From: JANOZM01 sp031429355
GTDB taxonomy: Bacteria > Pseudomonadota > Gammaproteobacteria > Burkholderiales > Burkholderiaceae_E
Assembly: GCA_031429355.1 (NCBI GenBank)
Contig: JANOZM010000012.1
Span: 96,207 to 160,206 of the forward strand
DNA length: 64,000 bases
Reading direction: 5' to 3'
The notes below the pieces were generated by a model. It was not told the origin of the DNA, made no database searches, and was given only the letters and a program-made list of their open reading frames with translations. Made by a program: the position numbers and the translations under genes. Positions 15,111 to 24,262 of this stretch are shown here, one piece after another. Numbering within the stretch: position 1 is the stretch's first letter; every line of letters starts with the position of its first letter.

Positions 15111-16123
15111 TCTGCTTTTATGCCTGTATTTAAAAGGATGGGCTGCCAGTATCGTTGTTCTTGTGCAATACGCGATGCCAATGCTGCCGGTGTTGACGAC
15201 ACGGCCAACATGCCAGACTCAGCAAATGCCGCTACAAGTTCAGGCCGAATTAGTGCAGTCTGCAAATGCTGCGAAACGGCATTTATTGTGCTGTTTGGCG
15301 CGCGAGCGGGCATAAAGAATGCAAACCACTCACGAATAATTAAGTTTCGATATCGCTGCTCAACGAAAGTGGCTACGTCGGGGAAGTACGCGCTGCGCTC
15401 AGCACCAGAAGTAGCCAGCACGCGAATTTTTCCGCTGGCTTTGTGTTGTCGGAACAATCCTTCGGGTAACACTAACGCGGCTACTTGGCCCCCTAGCAAG
15501 TCAATGATGGCGGGGGGGCCTCCGGCGTACACTACATGCTGCCACGGCACGTCGGCCTCTCGGAAAAGCATAGCCTCTAGTAAATGTGGCAAGGTACCTG
15601 TGCCAGGCGAGGCAACATTCGCGAGTTTCGGATTCGCGCGCATCCACGTCAACAGTTCGGCCAGTGTCGTAATCGCGCTTGGCACTGCGGGGCCGATGGC
15701 TAACGCCAGCGTCATCTCTCCTGCCGTTGATAGGGGTTGCAAATCTACGATGGGGTCATAGGCAAGCTTTGCATATAGATAGGGATACACGGTGGCAACA
15801 GCCCCTTGTGCCAGCAATACTGTTGACCCATCGGGTACGGCAGCTTTTAATGCGTTCACCGCTATTTGCCCCGCCGCGCCGGGCCGATTGTCAACGATTG
15901 CGCCTTGGGGATATTGGCGCGCTAATTGTTCAGCAACGCGTCTAGCCACAATGTCCGGGATGCTACCTGCTGGCCCTGAACAAAGAATGCGTAGCTGATT
16001 AATCGTCGGATCCGCTGTCGCTTGAGCTAGGCATTTTTTCGATAGAGTCATACCCAACATAGTTACGGTAGTTGCCGATGCAAGATGCAAAATTGATCTG
16101 CGCGAGGTTGTGCGTGTCTTCAT
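15107..16123 (-). CDS. Bug-family periplasmic substrate-binding protein
   Basis: A 338-residue exported binding protein of the Bug (tripartite tricarboxylate transporter receptor) family, greatly expanded in Burkholderiales. The signal region (TRRSILHLASATTVTMLG) begins with a twin-arginine-like RR. Family blocks are CSGPAGSIPDIVARRVAEQL, IVDNRPGAAGQIAVNALK and YAGGPPAIIDLLGGQV. No TctA/TctB membrane components are nearby, so it is an orphan receptor. It forms a two-gene operon with the methyltransferase and is divergent from a LysR regulator. Confidence 0.9.
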   Translation of the reverse strand: MKTRTTSRRSILHLASATTVTMLGMTLSKKCLAQATADPTINQLRILCSGPAGSIPDIVARRVAEQLARQYPQGAIVDNRPGAAGQIAVNALKAAVPDGSTVLLAQGAVATVYPYLYAKLAYDPIVDLQPLSTAGEMTLALAIGPAVPSAITTLAELLTWMRANPKLANVASPGTGTLPHLLEAMLFREADVPWQHVVYAGGPPAIIDLLGGQVAALVLPEGLFRQHKASGKIRVLATSGAERSAYFPDVATFVEQRYRNLIIREWFAFFMPARAPNSTINAVSQHLQTALIRPELVAAFAESGMLAVSSTPAALASRIAQEQRYWQPILLNTGIKAE

Positions 16124-16201
16124 GTGAATCTCCTTTAAAAACCGTTGAATCAGTGGGTGTGATCTTGTCAGAGTTCACCTAGTCGTGGGAAGATGCCTGA
16201 T

Positions 16202-16219
16202 GCAGCATTTAGATGCTGC
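16202..16219. promoter_or_regulatory. Inverted repeat, likely LysR operator
   Basis: GCAGCAT (16202-16208) and ATGCTGC (16213-16219) form a perfect 7-bp inverted repeat with a 4-base spacer, lying between the divergent Bug and LysR genes. This is the position and shape of a LysR-type recognition site. Confidence 0.6.
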
Positions 16220-16252
16220 TTATGCATCACCCCTACCTCTTGAGGGATCCCA

Positions 16253-17209
16253 ATGAGACTTCAAAGCATTGAACAATTCATTGCCGTTGTGGATGCTGGC
16301 AGCATTCGAGGTGCCGCGCGTCAGCTTAATATGTCCCAACCTGCATTAAGTCGCGCACTGCAACAGCTTGAGGAAGAGCTCGGCGTGCAACTTATGAACA
16401 GAAGCGGAAGAGGCGCAACACTCAGCCCGGCCGGTAGTGCATTTTTATCGCATGCAAGGGTGGCGGAGGCCGAGTTACGCAAAGCTGCGGAGGAAGCTAA
16501 AAGAACAGTCGGTGACGGGAGTGTTCTTTTGTCCTTAGGCCTTTCACCAGTGGGTGCTAGCCTTTTATTGCCTGAATTGGTCATCGAATCGCAGCGAGTC
16601 CATCCGAAAACCCGCATTCGTATTTTGGAAAGCTCCCCTAGCGCATTGCTACCATTGGTTCGTGATGAAATTATGGATCTGGCTGTCACGCAGCGCACCC
16701 GCATTCACTTAGATGCTGGGCTGGATTACAAACCCTTGGCAGAAATTCAGATGCGTGTCGCGGTGCGGCCGGGCCACCCGTTACTTAAAGAGATCGGCGA
16801 GAAACGAACCGCTAGCCTGCAGCAGCTCGTTGGTGTTTCCTGGTTATATATGACAGCACACGATAGTGCTGACGACATCGTCAGTCGGTCTTTTTTAGCC
16901 AGTGGACTACCCGTCCCCTTACCCGCCGTACATTGCGGTTCGTATTTTGTTGCTCTTGATTTGTTAGCATCGACCGACATGGTGGGTGTGTTAACACCCG
17001 CATTACTTCGCGCTTGTATGAAAGCAGGACAACTGGTAGAGCTAGTTTTGACTAACCCTCTAATTCCAATTCAACTGGGTGTGTATACGCGTTCTGTTTC
17101 ACCGTTGACTGCACCTGCGAAATTCGCAGTGGCTACAATCCTGACAATCTCAAAGCGGATAGCGTTGACAGGCGAACTTCGTAGCACGGCACCGATCATG
17201 GTTGAATAA
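16253..17209 (+). CDS. LysR-family transcriptional regulator
   Basis: A 318-residue LysR-type regulator. Residues 1-60 form the winged HTH (SIEQFIAVVDAGSIRGAARQ, LNMSQPALSRALQQLEEELG, LMNRSGRGATLSPAG). The C-terminal part is the periplasmic-binding-protein-like effector domain. GAGGGA upstream of ATG 16253 is a good ribosome-binding site. It is divergent from the Bug/methyltransferase operon with a perfect inverted repeat between, so it probably controls that operon. The effector is unknown, plausibly the Bug ligand. Confidence 0.93.
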   Translation: MRLQSIEQFIAVVDAGSIRGAARQLNMSQPALSRALQQLEEELGVQLMNRSGRGATLSPAGSAFLSHARVAEAELRKAAEEAKRTVGDGSVLLSLGLSPVGASLLLPELVIESQRVHPKTRIRILESSPSALLPLVRDEIMDLAVTQRTRIHLDAGLDYKPLAEIQMRVAVRPGHPLLKEIGEKRTASLQQLVGVSWLYMTAHDSADDIVSRSFLASGLPVPLPAVHCGSYFVALDLLASTDMVGVLTPALLRACMKAGQLVELVLTNPLIPIQLGVYTRSVSPLTAPAKFAVATILTISKRIALTGELRSTAPIMVE

Positions 17210-17254
17210 GAAACTACCTCAATCACAAAACCAATTTTTCCGCTCGAACGATTT

Positions 17255-17671
17255 GCCGTTTAAGGCAAAAAAACAAACGAAGGGAGTGCGCCGAATACGA
17301 CGGCCGCCGTTGCAATTGCGATGGCTCTCAGTGCGAAGCGGTGGCCTCCCCATGCCACCACATTGGCGGTCCATTGTTGCGGCCATATCTCGCTTGCGCC
17401 TCAACACACCATGAAGTGTAAAAGCCAGATTACGAATGCCGTTGCGTTGGGCCGCCAACTTTGTCGATTCATCACTTTCACAAACTACCCCACGGCAGCA
17501 AGCGCGGCAGCAGCAGGTCGTAGCCTTTGAGAGAATCTCTCTCTCAGTTTCTAACTGCCTGACGCGCTTGCACAGAATCGTTACCCAATGGGTGCGTTGA
17601 TCGTGGCCGACGATTTGTCCAACACCGTTTGGCGAGTAACGCCGGCGCGTTGATGCTGAACCTCCCCCCTA
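17255..17671. repeat. Dispersed repeat, copy B, with about 300 bp between its ends
   Basis: The left end (17255-17311) matches copy A's left part and the right end (17618-17671) matches its right part. Between them are about 300 bases absent from copy A. In both copies one minus-strand frame reads IRR-x-PFVCFFALNGK across the left end, a phrase common in spurious Burkholderiales ORFs. No transposase is present. The stretch separates the LysR gene from the hybrid kinase. Confidence 0.65.
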
Positions 17672-20494
17672 TGTCAAGCTTACCGGTGCGGAGGATGCTA
17701 GCGAAGATGCCACAGTGTCGATGATTTTTTCCAAAACCTCAAATTCGCTTGGTTTGACTAAATGATAATTAAAGCCAGCGTCCATTGCAGTCTGCACATC
17801 GCTATCTTTACCGTAGCCCGTGAGGGCGATCAAGACGATTCCTTTCAGCCTGTCATCAAGCCGAATCCGCCTGGCTACTTCATAACCGCTCAGCCCAGGT
17901 AGACCGATATCTAGTACGACGACATGAGGTAATGAAGCTTGTACCGCCGCAAGCGCGCTAAAGCCCTCGTGGGACACAGACACTTTGTGGCCCGACATTT
18001 CTATTAATAATGCCAAAGTGTTAGCCGCATCAACATTGTCATCGACTACTAAAACATGACAAGCGTTTAACTCCCGAATGTCTAGATCAATAGGCGAAAC
18101 AATTGACTCGGAATCAAGCGTGCTTATCGTAGTCGATACTAGCGGTAGCCTCACAGTGAATAGACTTCCACGGCCTGCCGTGCTTTGCGCTGCAACAGTA
18201 CCACCGTGCAGCTCTACTAAGCGCTTAACTAAACATAGTCCTATTCCCATGCCTCCTTCAGATCGGTCCAGTGAACGTGCTGCCTGAGTAAATAGATCAA
18301 AAATATGGGGTAGCAATTCAGGGGCTATGCCAATTCCAGTATCCGTTACCGTCAGTATTGCAAAGTCATCTTCTCTTCGAACGGCCAGATTAATAAGGCC
18401 GCCTTTGTCTGTATATTTAGAGGCATTAGATAATAAATTCACAATGACTTGTTCTAAGCGTGTCGCGTCTGCAAATAAGCTGATCGGCTCCCGAGGTATT
18501 TCCACCGTTAGTTTATGCTGGCGTTGCAAAATCAGCGGTTGTGTTGTCTCGATTGCGCCATCAATGATTGAGTTTAAAAAAACGTGCTCGTGGCGAAGTA
18601 ATACTTGCCCTGTATTAATACGTGAAACGTCTAGTAACTCATCCACATGACGAGTAAGCTGGCGTACTTGGCGGTCGATAACCGAACGTGCCTCTTTTTG
18701 TATTTTTGTCTCGCCTGGTTGCATTTCAAGAAGATGCAGCGCATTGACAATGGGTGCTAAGGGGTTACGTAATTCATGGCTAAGCATCGCTAAAAATTCG
18801 TTCTTGCGACGGTCTTCTTCTACTAGCTTATGAGATTGGTCCAGAAGCAATTGTTCGGCGCGTTTTCTAGCAGTAATATTTGTAAATAACAAAGCGACTT
18901 TGCGGCTTTGCTCTCCTCCGATTCGGAAAGCGTAGACATCGAACCATTGATCATCCATGCTAGTTGCTTTGTTCTCGAAGCGAATTGGCTTTCCAGTCTG
19001 CGCAACCTCGCCATAAACCTGAAACCAAAACAACTCAAGCGTTGGTACTAACTCACTGATTTTCATGCCCGTGGCATTGCTGATGCCGGTCAGTTTTTCA
19101 AAGGATGGGTTAATTTCCAAGTGCAAGTAATCCACCGGATTATTTTGCGCGTCGAACAACATTTCAATTACACAAAAGCCCTCATCAATCGAGTTAAATA
19201 AAGTACGGTAGCGCTCGTCAGATTCTTGCAACTGCACTTGCGCTCGTTTTTGTTCCGTTACGTTGCTTGCAGTTCCGAACCATTCCACAATTTCACCGGT
19301 GGCATCAAACACAGGAACCGCGTGTGAAGATGTCCATCCTAAACTACCGTCCACTGACAGAACTTGATGTTCCATTTGAAAAAAGCGCTTGGTTCGAATC
19401 GCTTCATCGACCACCGCCATCACACGGACTTGATCATTAGGATGTATGTATTCTTGAAGCCAGTTAATGTTCGGGACGGATGTGCTATTCAGAAAGCCTC
19501 GGCCATCGAGTTGGTGCATCACGCGCCAGTCGGGACTCATTTGGTATACAACGTCTGCACTTGCTGTAACTAATGCTCGAAATCGCTCTTCTCGAAGCTG
19601 CAATTCTTTTTCCGTTTTTTTTCGTTCAGTAATATTGAGATTGGTCGCCAGTTTTTTAGATGGGCTGAAACGTGCATCAAGAACTGATCCCCATCTGGTT
19701 TCAATCCAGCGCTCTAGGTGATCATCGCCAATTACGCGATAATCTAGCATTCCGGTCGGTGCTCCTGCAAAAAATCGCTGCAATTCTGAGGCGACGCGGT
19801 CTCGATCCTCGGGGTGCACATGACTAATAAATGATTGGCTGGCAACTAATCCATCGCCATTACTTTCGGGCTCTAAATAACCCATTACCGACGCGAAGTT
19901 TTCAGGTGTGGTGAGTTGACCATTGGCGGAGTCGATTTCTACGTATGTCAACCCGGCTGCTGCGGCCGCGTGTTTGAGGCGCCACTCACTTTCTGCCAAT
20001 TCTTTAAACGCTAATTCTAGTTGGACTGTGCGCGCGTTTAATGCATCCTCCGCCTGTTTTTTATCGGTAATGTCCCGGGACATCGCGAGTAAGCGTGCGG
20101 GTTTGCCTTCGACATCCAAAATTGGGGAAACCACTACATGCCACCAACGGGGTGCATTCAATGAGGTTCGAAAGAACCCGGTAAAGCTTTGAGTCTTTCC
20201 TGACGCAGCGGCTTTAACAGCTTCTTGGGCTGCTAGTAAATCGCCGTCTTTCCAAAAATTAAACCAAGTGGTATTTAAGAATGACTCAACGCAGTCGACC
20301 CCCAGTATTCGCTCACCATTAGGCATCGCTAACAAAATGCCATTAAGGTCAAGCACCTTGATGCAATCCACACTGCTTTCGATAATGCTGCGATTAAAAG
20401 CTTCACTTACCGCTGTGGCAGCGTTTACACTAGCATGCAATTCGGCTAGTTGTCTTTCGAGAGAAAGGATGCGCTCTTCAGGAGGGGTTGTCAT
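17669..20494 (-). CDS. PAS-rich hybrid histidine kinase with receiver domain
   Basis: A 941-residue cytoplasmic hybrid kinase. Four PAS/PAC units precede the kinase (about residues 25-150, 170-295, 300-420 and 425-550), the C-terminal PAC edges marked by SRDITDKKQAE, NLNITERKKTE, SNVTEQKRAQ and TNITARKRAE. The H-box is FLAMLSHELRNPLAPIV with H573. ATP-binding motifs are the N-box LLSNASKYT and G boxes DTGIGIAPELL and GGMGIGLCLV. The receiver domain (about 812-930) has the acidic pair D818/D819 and phospho-acceptor D862 in VVVLDIGLPGLSG, with KPSEF as the conserved lysine. There is no membrane segment; PAS domains suggest a redox, haem, flavin or small-ligand signal. No cognate regulator is adjacent. 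Confidence 0.93.
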   Translation of the reverse strand: MTTPPEERILSLERQLAELHASVNAATAVSEAFNRSIIESSVDCIKVLDLNGILLAMPNGERILGVDCVESFLNTTWFNFWKDGDLLAAQEAVKAAASGKTQSFTGFFRTSLNAPRWWHVVVSPILDVEGKPARLLAMSRDITDKKQAEDALNARTVQLELAFKELAESEWRLKHAAAAAGLTYVEIDSANGQLTTPENFASVMGYLEPESNGDGLVASQSFISHVHPEDRDRVASELQRFFAGAPTGMLDYRVIGDDHLERWIETRWGSVLDARFSPSKKLATNLNITERKKTEKELQLREERFRALVTASADVVYQMSPDWRVMHQLDGRGFLNSTSVPNINWLQEYIHPNDQVRVMAVVDEAIRTKRFFQMEHQVLSVDGSLGWTSSHAVPVFDATGEIVEWFGTASNVTEQKRAQVQLQESDERYRTLFNSIDEGFCVIEMLFDAQNNPVDYLHLEINPSFEKLTGISNATGMKISELVPTLELFWFQVYGEVAQTGKPIRFENKATSMDDQWFDVYAFRIGGEQSRKVALLFTNITARKRAEQLLLDQSHKLVEEDRRKNEFLAMLSHELRNPLAPIVNALHLLEMQPGETKIQKEARSVIDRQVRQLTRHVDELLDVSRINTGQVLLRHEHVFLNSIIDGAIETTQPLILQRQHKLTVEIPREPISLFADATRLEQVIVNLLSNASKYTDKGGLINLAVRREDDFAILTVTDTGIGIAPELLPHIFDLFTQAARSLDRSEGGMGIGLCLVKRLVELHGGTVAAQSTAGRGSLFTVRLPLVSTTISTLDSESIVSPIDLDIRELNACHVLVVDDNVDAANTLALLIEMSGHKVSVSHEGFSALAAVQASLPHVVVLDIGLPGLSGYEVARRIRLDDRLKGIVLIALTGYGKDSDVQTAMDAGFNYHLVKPSEFEVLEKIIDTVASSLASSAPVSLT

Positions 20495-20609
20495 GTTAGT
20501 GGCAGAACCTCTGTAATGTTCATCAGTGATAATACATCTACTAAACTGCTAATTGCAGGAATCGCGAGTTTTTATAAAATCAACGCGTAAAGCCGAACGA
20601 GGTAATCCC

Positions 20610-20669
20610 GTGAGTATTGAGCAATTGACCCAAGCTAAATCTGTTTATTCTTTGCATGCACCCACCTAA
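20610..20669 (+). CDS. Possible 19-residue leader peptide before the phosphotransferase gene
   Basis: GTG 20610 with CGAGG at 20598-20602 gives a short frame (MSIEQLTQAKSVYSLHAPT) ending at TAA 20667-20669, overlapping the start of the downstream gene by 14 bases in another frame. The ribosome-binding site here is better than that of the phosphotransferase, so it could couple translation. It may be chance. Confidence 0.25.
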   Translation: MSIEQLTQAKSVYSLHAPT

Positions 20670-21720
20670 TTATTTGGCTTCTGACTTTGGTTTCAATCCT
20701 GATTTGCAGCTAGAAACGCTAGCCGACAAAGGTCTAGCGCATACACATATTCGCATTGTTGGAACGGGATTTTTAGCCAGAATTCCTAAACAAAGCCAGC
20801 TAAATTTAGATGCACTTAGCAATTTACTTTATCAAAAAACCTGTTTTGAACGAGCATCGCCTTCTGGTTCAACGCCTCGGTTGTTACGGGTCGTTGACCC
20901 AAACCCAACCTTGCCGCGCGGGGCGCTGATTGTGCAGGAAATTATTGGGCGAACAGTCGATTTGGGTCACGATCTTACCGGGCTCGCTAAAAGTCTAAGC
21001 GCAGTGCACGCATTGTGTTGCCCATTAGTTGCTCAGCGAGCGCCGCTAAAAAGCCCTCTCGATCCGCTGCAAGAAGTGTTGCAAGAAATTGAGCAACATC
21101 TAGTGCAAGCCGGTTATAAAACACACCAACAGGACTTTTTAAGTCAAGCGATCAATCGTAGTCTTTCGATCATTAGACGAGCAAGTGGCTATGCTAGTAA
21201 GCCACCGACTCGGCTGATCGGTTTCGATGTTCACCCCGGTAATTTTATGGTGACTTTGGCGGGCGATGCAATCTTGGTTGATCTTGAAAAATGCCGTTAC
21301 AGCTATGCCGGATTTGACTTAGCGCATGCCACAAACTACACATCGACGACTTGGGACAAGGAAACCAGCGCAATTTTAAGCGTCCCGCAAGTAGCAGACT
21401 TTTATTCGACTTGGACAGAGTCCATTAATTCGCAATCACATTCCAAAATGAACGCCTCAAATGATCAGCAATGGTTTGGGGTGTTACGCCGTGCGATGTG
21501 GCTTTGGTCGATATCATGGTGCTTAAAGTGGCAAACCGTTTCAGCCAACCCAACGACGGCAGTTATACAAACCGGCGAGGATTGGTCCGAATCAAGTAGT
21601 GACCCAGCGCTTATTGAGCATGTTCGGGAGCGAGTCGCTCATTACCTCAGCCCAGCGGCAATTGCATTCGTCGAGCACGAAGCCCACGAGTTAGAAAAAA
21701 TATGGGACAACACAATTTGA
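20656..21720 (+). CDS. Aminoglycoside-phosphotransferase-fold kinase
   Basis: A 354-residue protein with the APH/choline-kinase fold. The phosphate-transfer region reads LIGFDVHPGNFMVT (Brenner-type H-x-G-N/D), and the metal site is AILVDLEKCRYSY, followed by FDLAHATNYT. The N-lobe is less conserved. In this family substrates are sugars, methylthioribose, choline or aminoglycosides. It overlaps the glycosyltransferase gene by 19 bases, so it is the first gene of a three-gene operon ending in a nucleoside hydrolase. Phosphorylation of a sugar released by that hydrolase is a reasonable inference, not shown. Confidence 0.75.
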   Translation: MHPPNYLASDFGFNPDLQLETLADKGLAHTHIRIVGTGFLARIPKQSQLNLDALSNLLYQKTCFERASPSGSTPRLLRVVDPNPTLPRGALIVQEIIGRTVDLGHDLTGLAKSLSAVHALCCPLVAQRAPLKSPLDPLQEVLQEIEQHLVQAGYKTHQQDFLSQAINRSLSIIRRASGYASKPPTRLIGFDVHPGNFMVTLAGDAILVDLEKCRYSYAGFDLAHATNYTSTTWDKETSAILSVPQVADFYSTWTESINSQSHSKMNASNDQQWFGVLRRAMWLWSISWCLKWQTVSANPTTAVIQTGEDWSESSSDPALIEHVRERVAHYLSPAAIAFVEHEAHELEKIWDNTI

Positions 21721-23216
21721 TCCCGACCAATAAAGTTTCGGCCATTGAAGTACCGTATGTAAATGCAGCCAGTTTGAGTTCCCCCAGCATTTGTGTTCGA
21801 CCGGGCATCCAATTTGGTCAGCTCATGCCAAAACCTGACGTGGCAATTATTATGCCGATTCTCAATGAAGGTCTCGAACTTGAAGAGAGGCTTGCGCAAC
21901 ATAAGGAACGGTATCGTCTTGGTTATCTGTTAGTGGTTGTAGACGGCGGAAGTAGCGACGCTAGCGAAACTATTGCTCGCCAATATGCCGATGTGTATGT
22001 CCGCTCTGCTCGCGGGCGGGCAACGCAAATGAATGCCGGAGCCGACGCTCTAATCGCTTTAAAAATCGCCATACCAACATTACTTTTTTTACATGCAGAT
22101 ACCGAACTGCCTACTGGCGCTATCGGCGAAATTCGCGCGCGAATATCCGCCGGATATCGCTGGGGGCGATTTGATGTCCAAATCATTGCCGATTCGAAAG
22201 CTGTAGGATCAAGCCGCAAACTGACCGTCACGAATCAGCCATGGTCGTTAAACTTAGTTAGCTTTATGATGAACTGGCGTTCCCGCGTAAGTGGGATCGC
22301 AACAGGCGATCAAGCTATTTTTGTTTTGCAGAGTGAGTTTCAGGCAATTGGCGGTTATCCGGTTCAGGCGCTCATGGAAGATGTTGCGCTTAGCAAAGTA
22401 GTAGGCTCACGTGGTCGACCGGCAAACCTGCGTGCAAAAGTATTTACTTCGGGGCGGCGCTGGGAAACGCACGGCACTGCCAAAACTATATTAAATATGT
22501 GGCGTCTACGATTTTCGTATTTTTTTGGAACCGATACCAACTCACTAGCGGCTGCTTACGGATACAAAATACGGGCTACAGCCGATATTGCGGTTATGTC
22601 AAAGGCACCCATTGCTGGGCTCGCCAAAACCCGCCTAATTCCGCTGCTAGGCGCAAACGGTGCTGCGCGTGCTCATCGACAAATGTTGTTAAAGACACTT
22701 GCTACGGCACGTTGGGCATCAACCGGTGCTTTAACCTTGTGGTGTGCGTCCGATATAAATCATCGCTTGTTTCAACTGCTTCATAAAAGGTTCGGTCTGC
22801 CGCTTAGAAATCAGCCAGAAGGCGATTTAGGAATCCGTATGAGTAGCATTAGCAAAACGCATTTCGCTCAGTTTCCTAGTCGATCATTGATCATTGTGGG
22901 TACAGACTGCCCATACCTAGAGCCGAGACACTTTGAACTGGTTGCACAAAAACTTCAAACAGTCGATGTGGTTTTTATTGGTGCTAACGATGGCGGTTAT
23001 GTTCTCGTTGGTTTACGCAAGCACACAACAGAAATTTTCGAGTCAATCAGCTGGAGTACCGAAAAAGTCATGCAACAAACACTCGCACAGCTACAAGCAA
23101 GCGCTAGAAGTTTTACAATAATTGAGTCGCTAACCGATATTGATGCGCCGGACGATTGGCAACAGTTGCCGTCTGAGCGCTTAAAACTTTTTTCTGAAAT
23201 CGGAAGTCTGCAATGA
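21702..23216 (+). CDS. Fused glycosyltransferase (TIGR04283-type) and TIGR04282/DUF2064-type nucleotidyl/glycosyl transferase
   Basis: A 504-residue fusion of two domains usually encoded separately. The first (about residues 42-270) is a GT2-like enzyme: VAIIMPILNEGLELEERLA, VVDGGSSDASETIA, FLHADTELPTGAI, GDQAIFV. The second (about 285-490) is of the TIGR04282/DUF2064 type: IAVMSKAPIAGLAKTRLIPL, IIVGTDCPYLEPRHF, IGANDGGYVLVGL. Both families carry 'arsenosugar biosynthesis' names from genome context, but no arsM or radical-SAM gene lies here. ATG 21702 adds a 41-residue tail; ATG 21825 is equally possible by homology. It overlaps the kinase by 19 bases and the nucleoside hydrolase by 4. Confidence 0.85.
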   Translation: MGQHNLIPTNKVSAIEVPYVNAASLSSPSICVRPGIQFGQLMPKPDVAIIMPILNEGLELEERLAQHKERYRLGYLLVVVDGGSSDASETIARQYADVYVRSARGRATQMNAGADALIALKIAIPTLLFLHADTELPTGAIGEIRARISAGYRWGRFDVQIIADSKAVGSSRKLTVTNQPWSLNLVSFMMNWRSRVSGIATGDQAIFVLQSEFQAIGGYPVQALMEDVALSKVVGSRGRPANLRAKVFTSGRRWETHGTAKTILNMWRLRFSYFFGTDTNSLAAAYGYKIRATADIAVMSKAPIAGLAKTRLIPLLGANGAARAHRQMLLKTLATARWASTGALTLWCASDINHRLFQLLHKRFGLPLRNQPEGDLGIRMSSISKTHFAQFPSRSLIIVGTDCPYLEPRHFELVAQKLQTVDVVFIGANDGGYVLVGLRKHTTEIFESISWSTEKVMQQTLAQLQASARSFTIIESLTDIDAPDDWQQLPSERLKLFSEIGSLQ

Positions 23217-24256
23217 CAGAGCCAACACCAACTCTTTTCTCTGACGATTGGTATCGTCTGCGGCTCTTACATCCTTCGGGGCGTGCAATAATAAACAAAA
23301 AAATCGATGCACCGATTCGGGTTGTGATTGATGCTGATGCCGCTAACGAGATCGATGATCAATTTGCCATTGCATGGGCTTTGCAGCGACCAGATCGGTT
23401 GTGCATCGAAGCACTTTATGCCGCGCCGTTTTCGTTCGCCCATCGCAAATCAACACTTACTAAGGCTCCAATATTTGCCCCACCCGATGCAGCGCCATTT
23501 GCTTCGCCACAAATTGGCATGGAGCGCAGCCTAGATGAAATTCGCCGAGTGATGTCTTTTTTGCCATCATCAAGGCAACCCATTGTTTGTGCCGGCAGTC
23601 CAATTTATATGCCGTCAAAAACGACACCGGTCGATAGCGCTGCGGTACAGCATTTGATTCAATTGGCACGTTCGATTGACGATCGTGATGAGCCTTTGTA
23701 TGTGGTCGCTTTGGGTTGTCTAACGAACATTAGTAGCGCCTTACTGATAGCGCCCGATATCGCATCGAAAATAGTCGTTGTTTGGACTGCCGGATTTCCG
23801 AGCCATGCACCGCATATCAACAAAGCGTTTAACCTTGAGCAAGACTTGTGGGCCAGTCAAATACTCTTCGAGTCCAAAGTGCCTGTACTGTATCAACCGG
23901 GTTATCACGTCGGTGCTCAACTTCGTCTATCGTTGATCGAGATGCGCACGTACGTCAACGAGCACAGCAAGATTGGGAGTTATTTGTACAGCTTATTTAC
24001 CAACAATCCGCTGTGGCCAATTCTTGGTCTAGATGGGCGAGAGCCCTATAGCTGGGTGATTTGGGACATCATTTGCGTCGCATGGCTTTTAAACGCCGAT
24101 TGGGTACCGAGTCATATGGTTCCCAGCCCACGATTAAACGATTTGTTGGTTTGGGAAAAAAACGACCAACCCAAGTTAATACGCGAAGCCTACGCGGTCC
24201 AACGTGACGCAATTTTTAACCAGTTGTTTACTGATTTAAAAACCAACCTTAGTTAA
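23213..24256 (+). CDS. Nucleoside hydrolase family protein
   Basis: A 347-residue member of the inosine-uridine-preferring nucleoside hydrolase family, which cleaves N-ribosidic bonds using a Ca2+ cluster of aspartates. The N-terminal motif is VVIDADAANEIDDQFAIAWA, with D40, D42, D48 and D49; it is two residues longer than the usual DxDxGxDD loop, a form seen in one subgroup. The C-terminal aspartate equivalent is within the WVIWDIICVAW region. It overlaps the glycosyltransferase by 4 bases. Substrates in this subgroup are not settled. Its stop is 6 bases from the end of the convergent ynjD gene. Confidence 0.85.
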   Translation: MTEPTPTLFSDDWYRLRLLHPSGRAIINKKIDAPIRVVIDADAANEIDDQFAIAWALQRPDRLCIEALYAAPFSFAHRKSTLTKAPIFAPPDAAPFASPQIGMERSLDEIRRVMSFLPSSRQPIVCAGSPIYMPSKTTPVDSAAVQHLIQLARSIDDRDEPLYVVALGCLTNISSALLIAPDIASKIVVVWTAGFPSHAPHINKAFNLEQDLWASQILFESKVPVLYQPGYHVGAQLRLSLIEMRTYVNEHSKIGSYLYSLFTNNPLWPILGLDGREPYSWVIWDIICVAWLLNADWVPSHMVPSPRLNDLLVWEKNDQPKLIREAYAVQRDAIFNQLFTDLKTNLS

Positions 24257-24262
24257 AAAAAT

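Noticed and set aside
17255..17671. Copy B repeat as an insertion sequence
   Set aside because: No transposase frame, no clear terminal inverted repeats and no target-site duplication could be identified by eye.
21702..23216. Reading the fused glycosyltransferase as an arsenosugar pathway gene
   Set aside because: The family names come from genome context elsewhere. No arsM, radical-SAM or ars genes occur in this window, so the arsenic link is not supported here.
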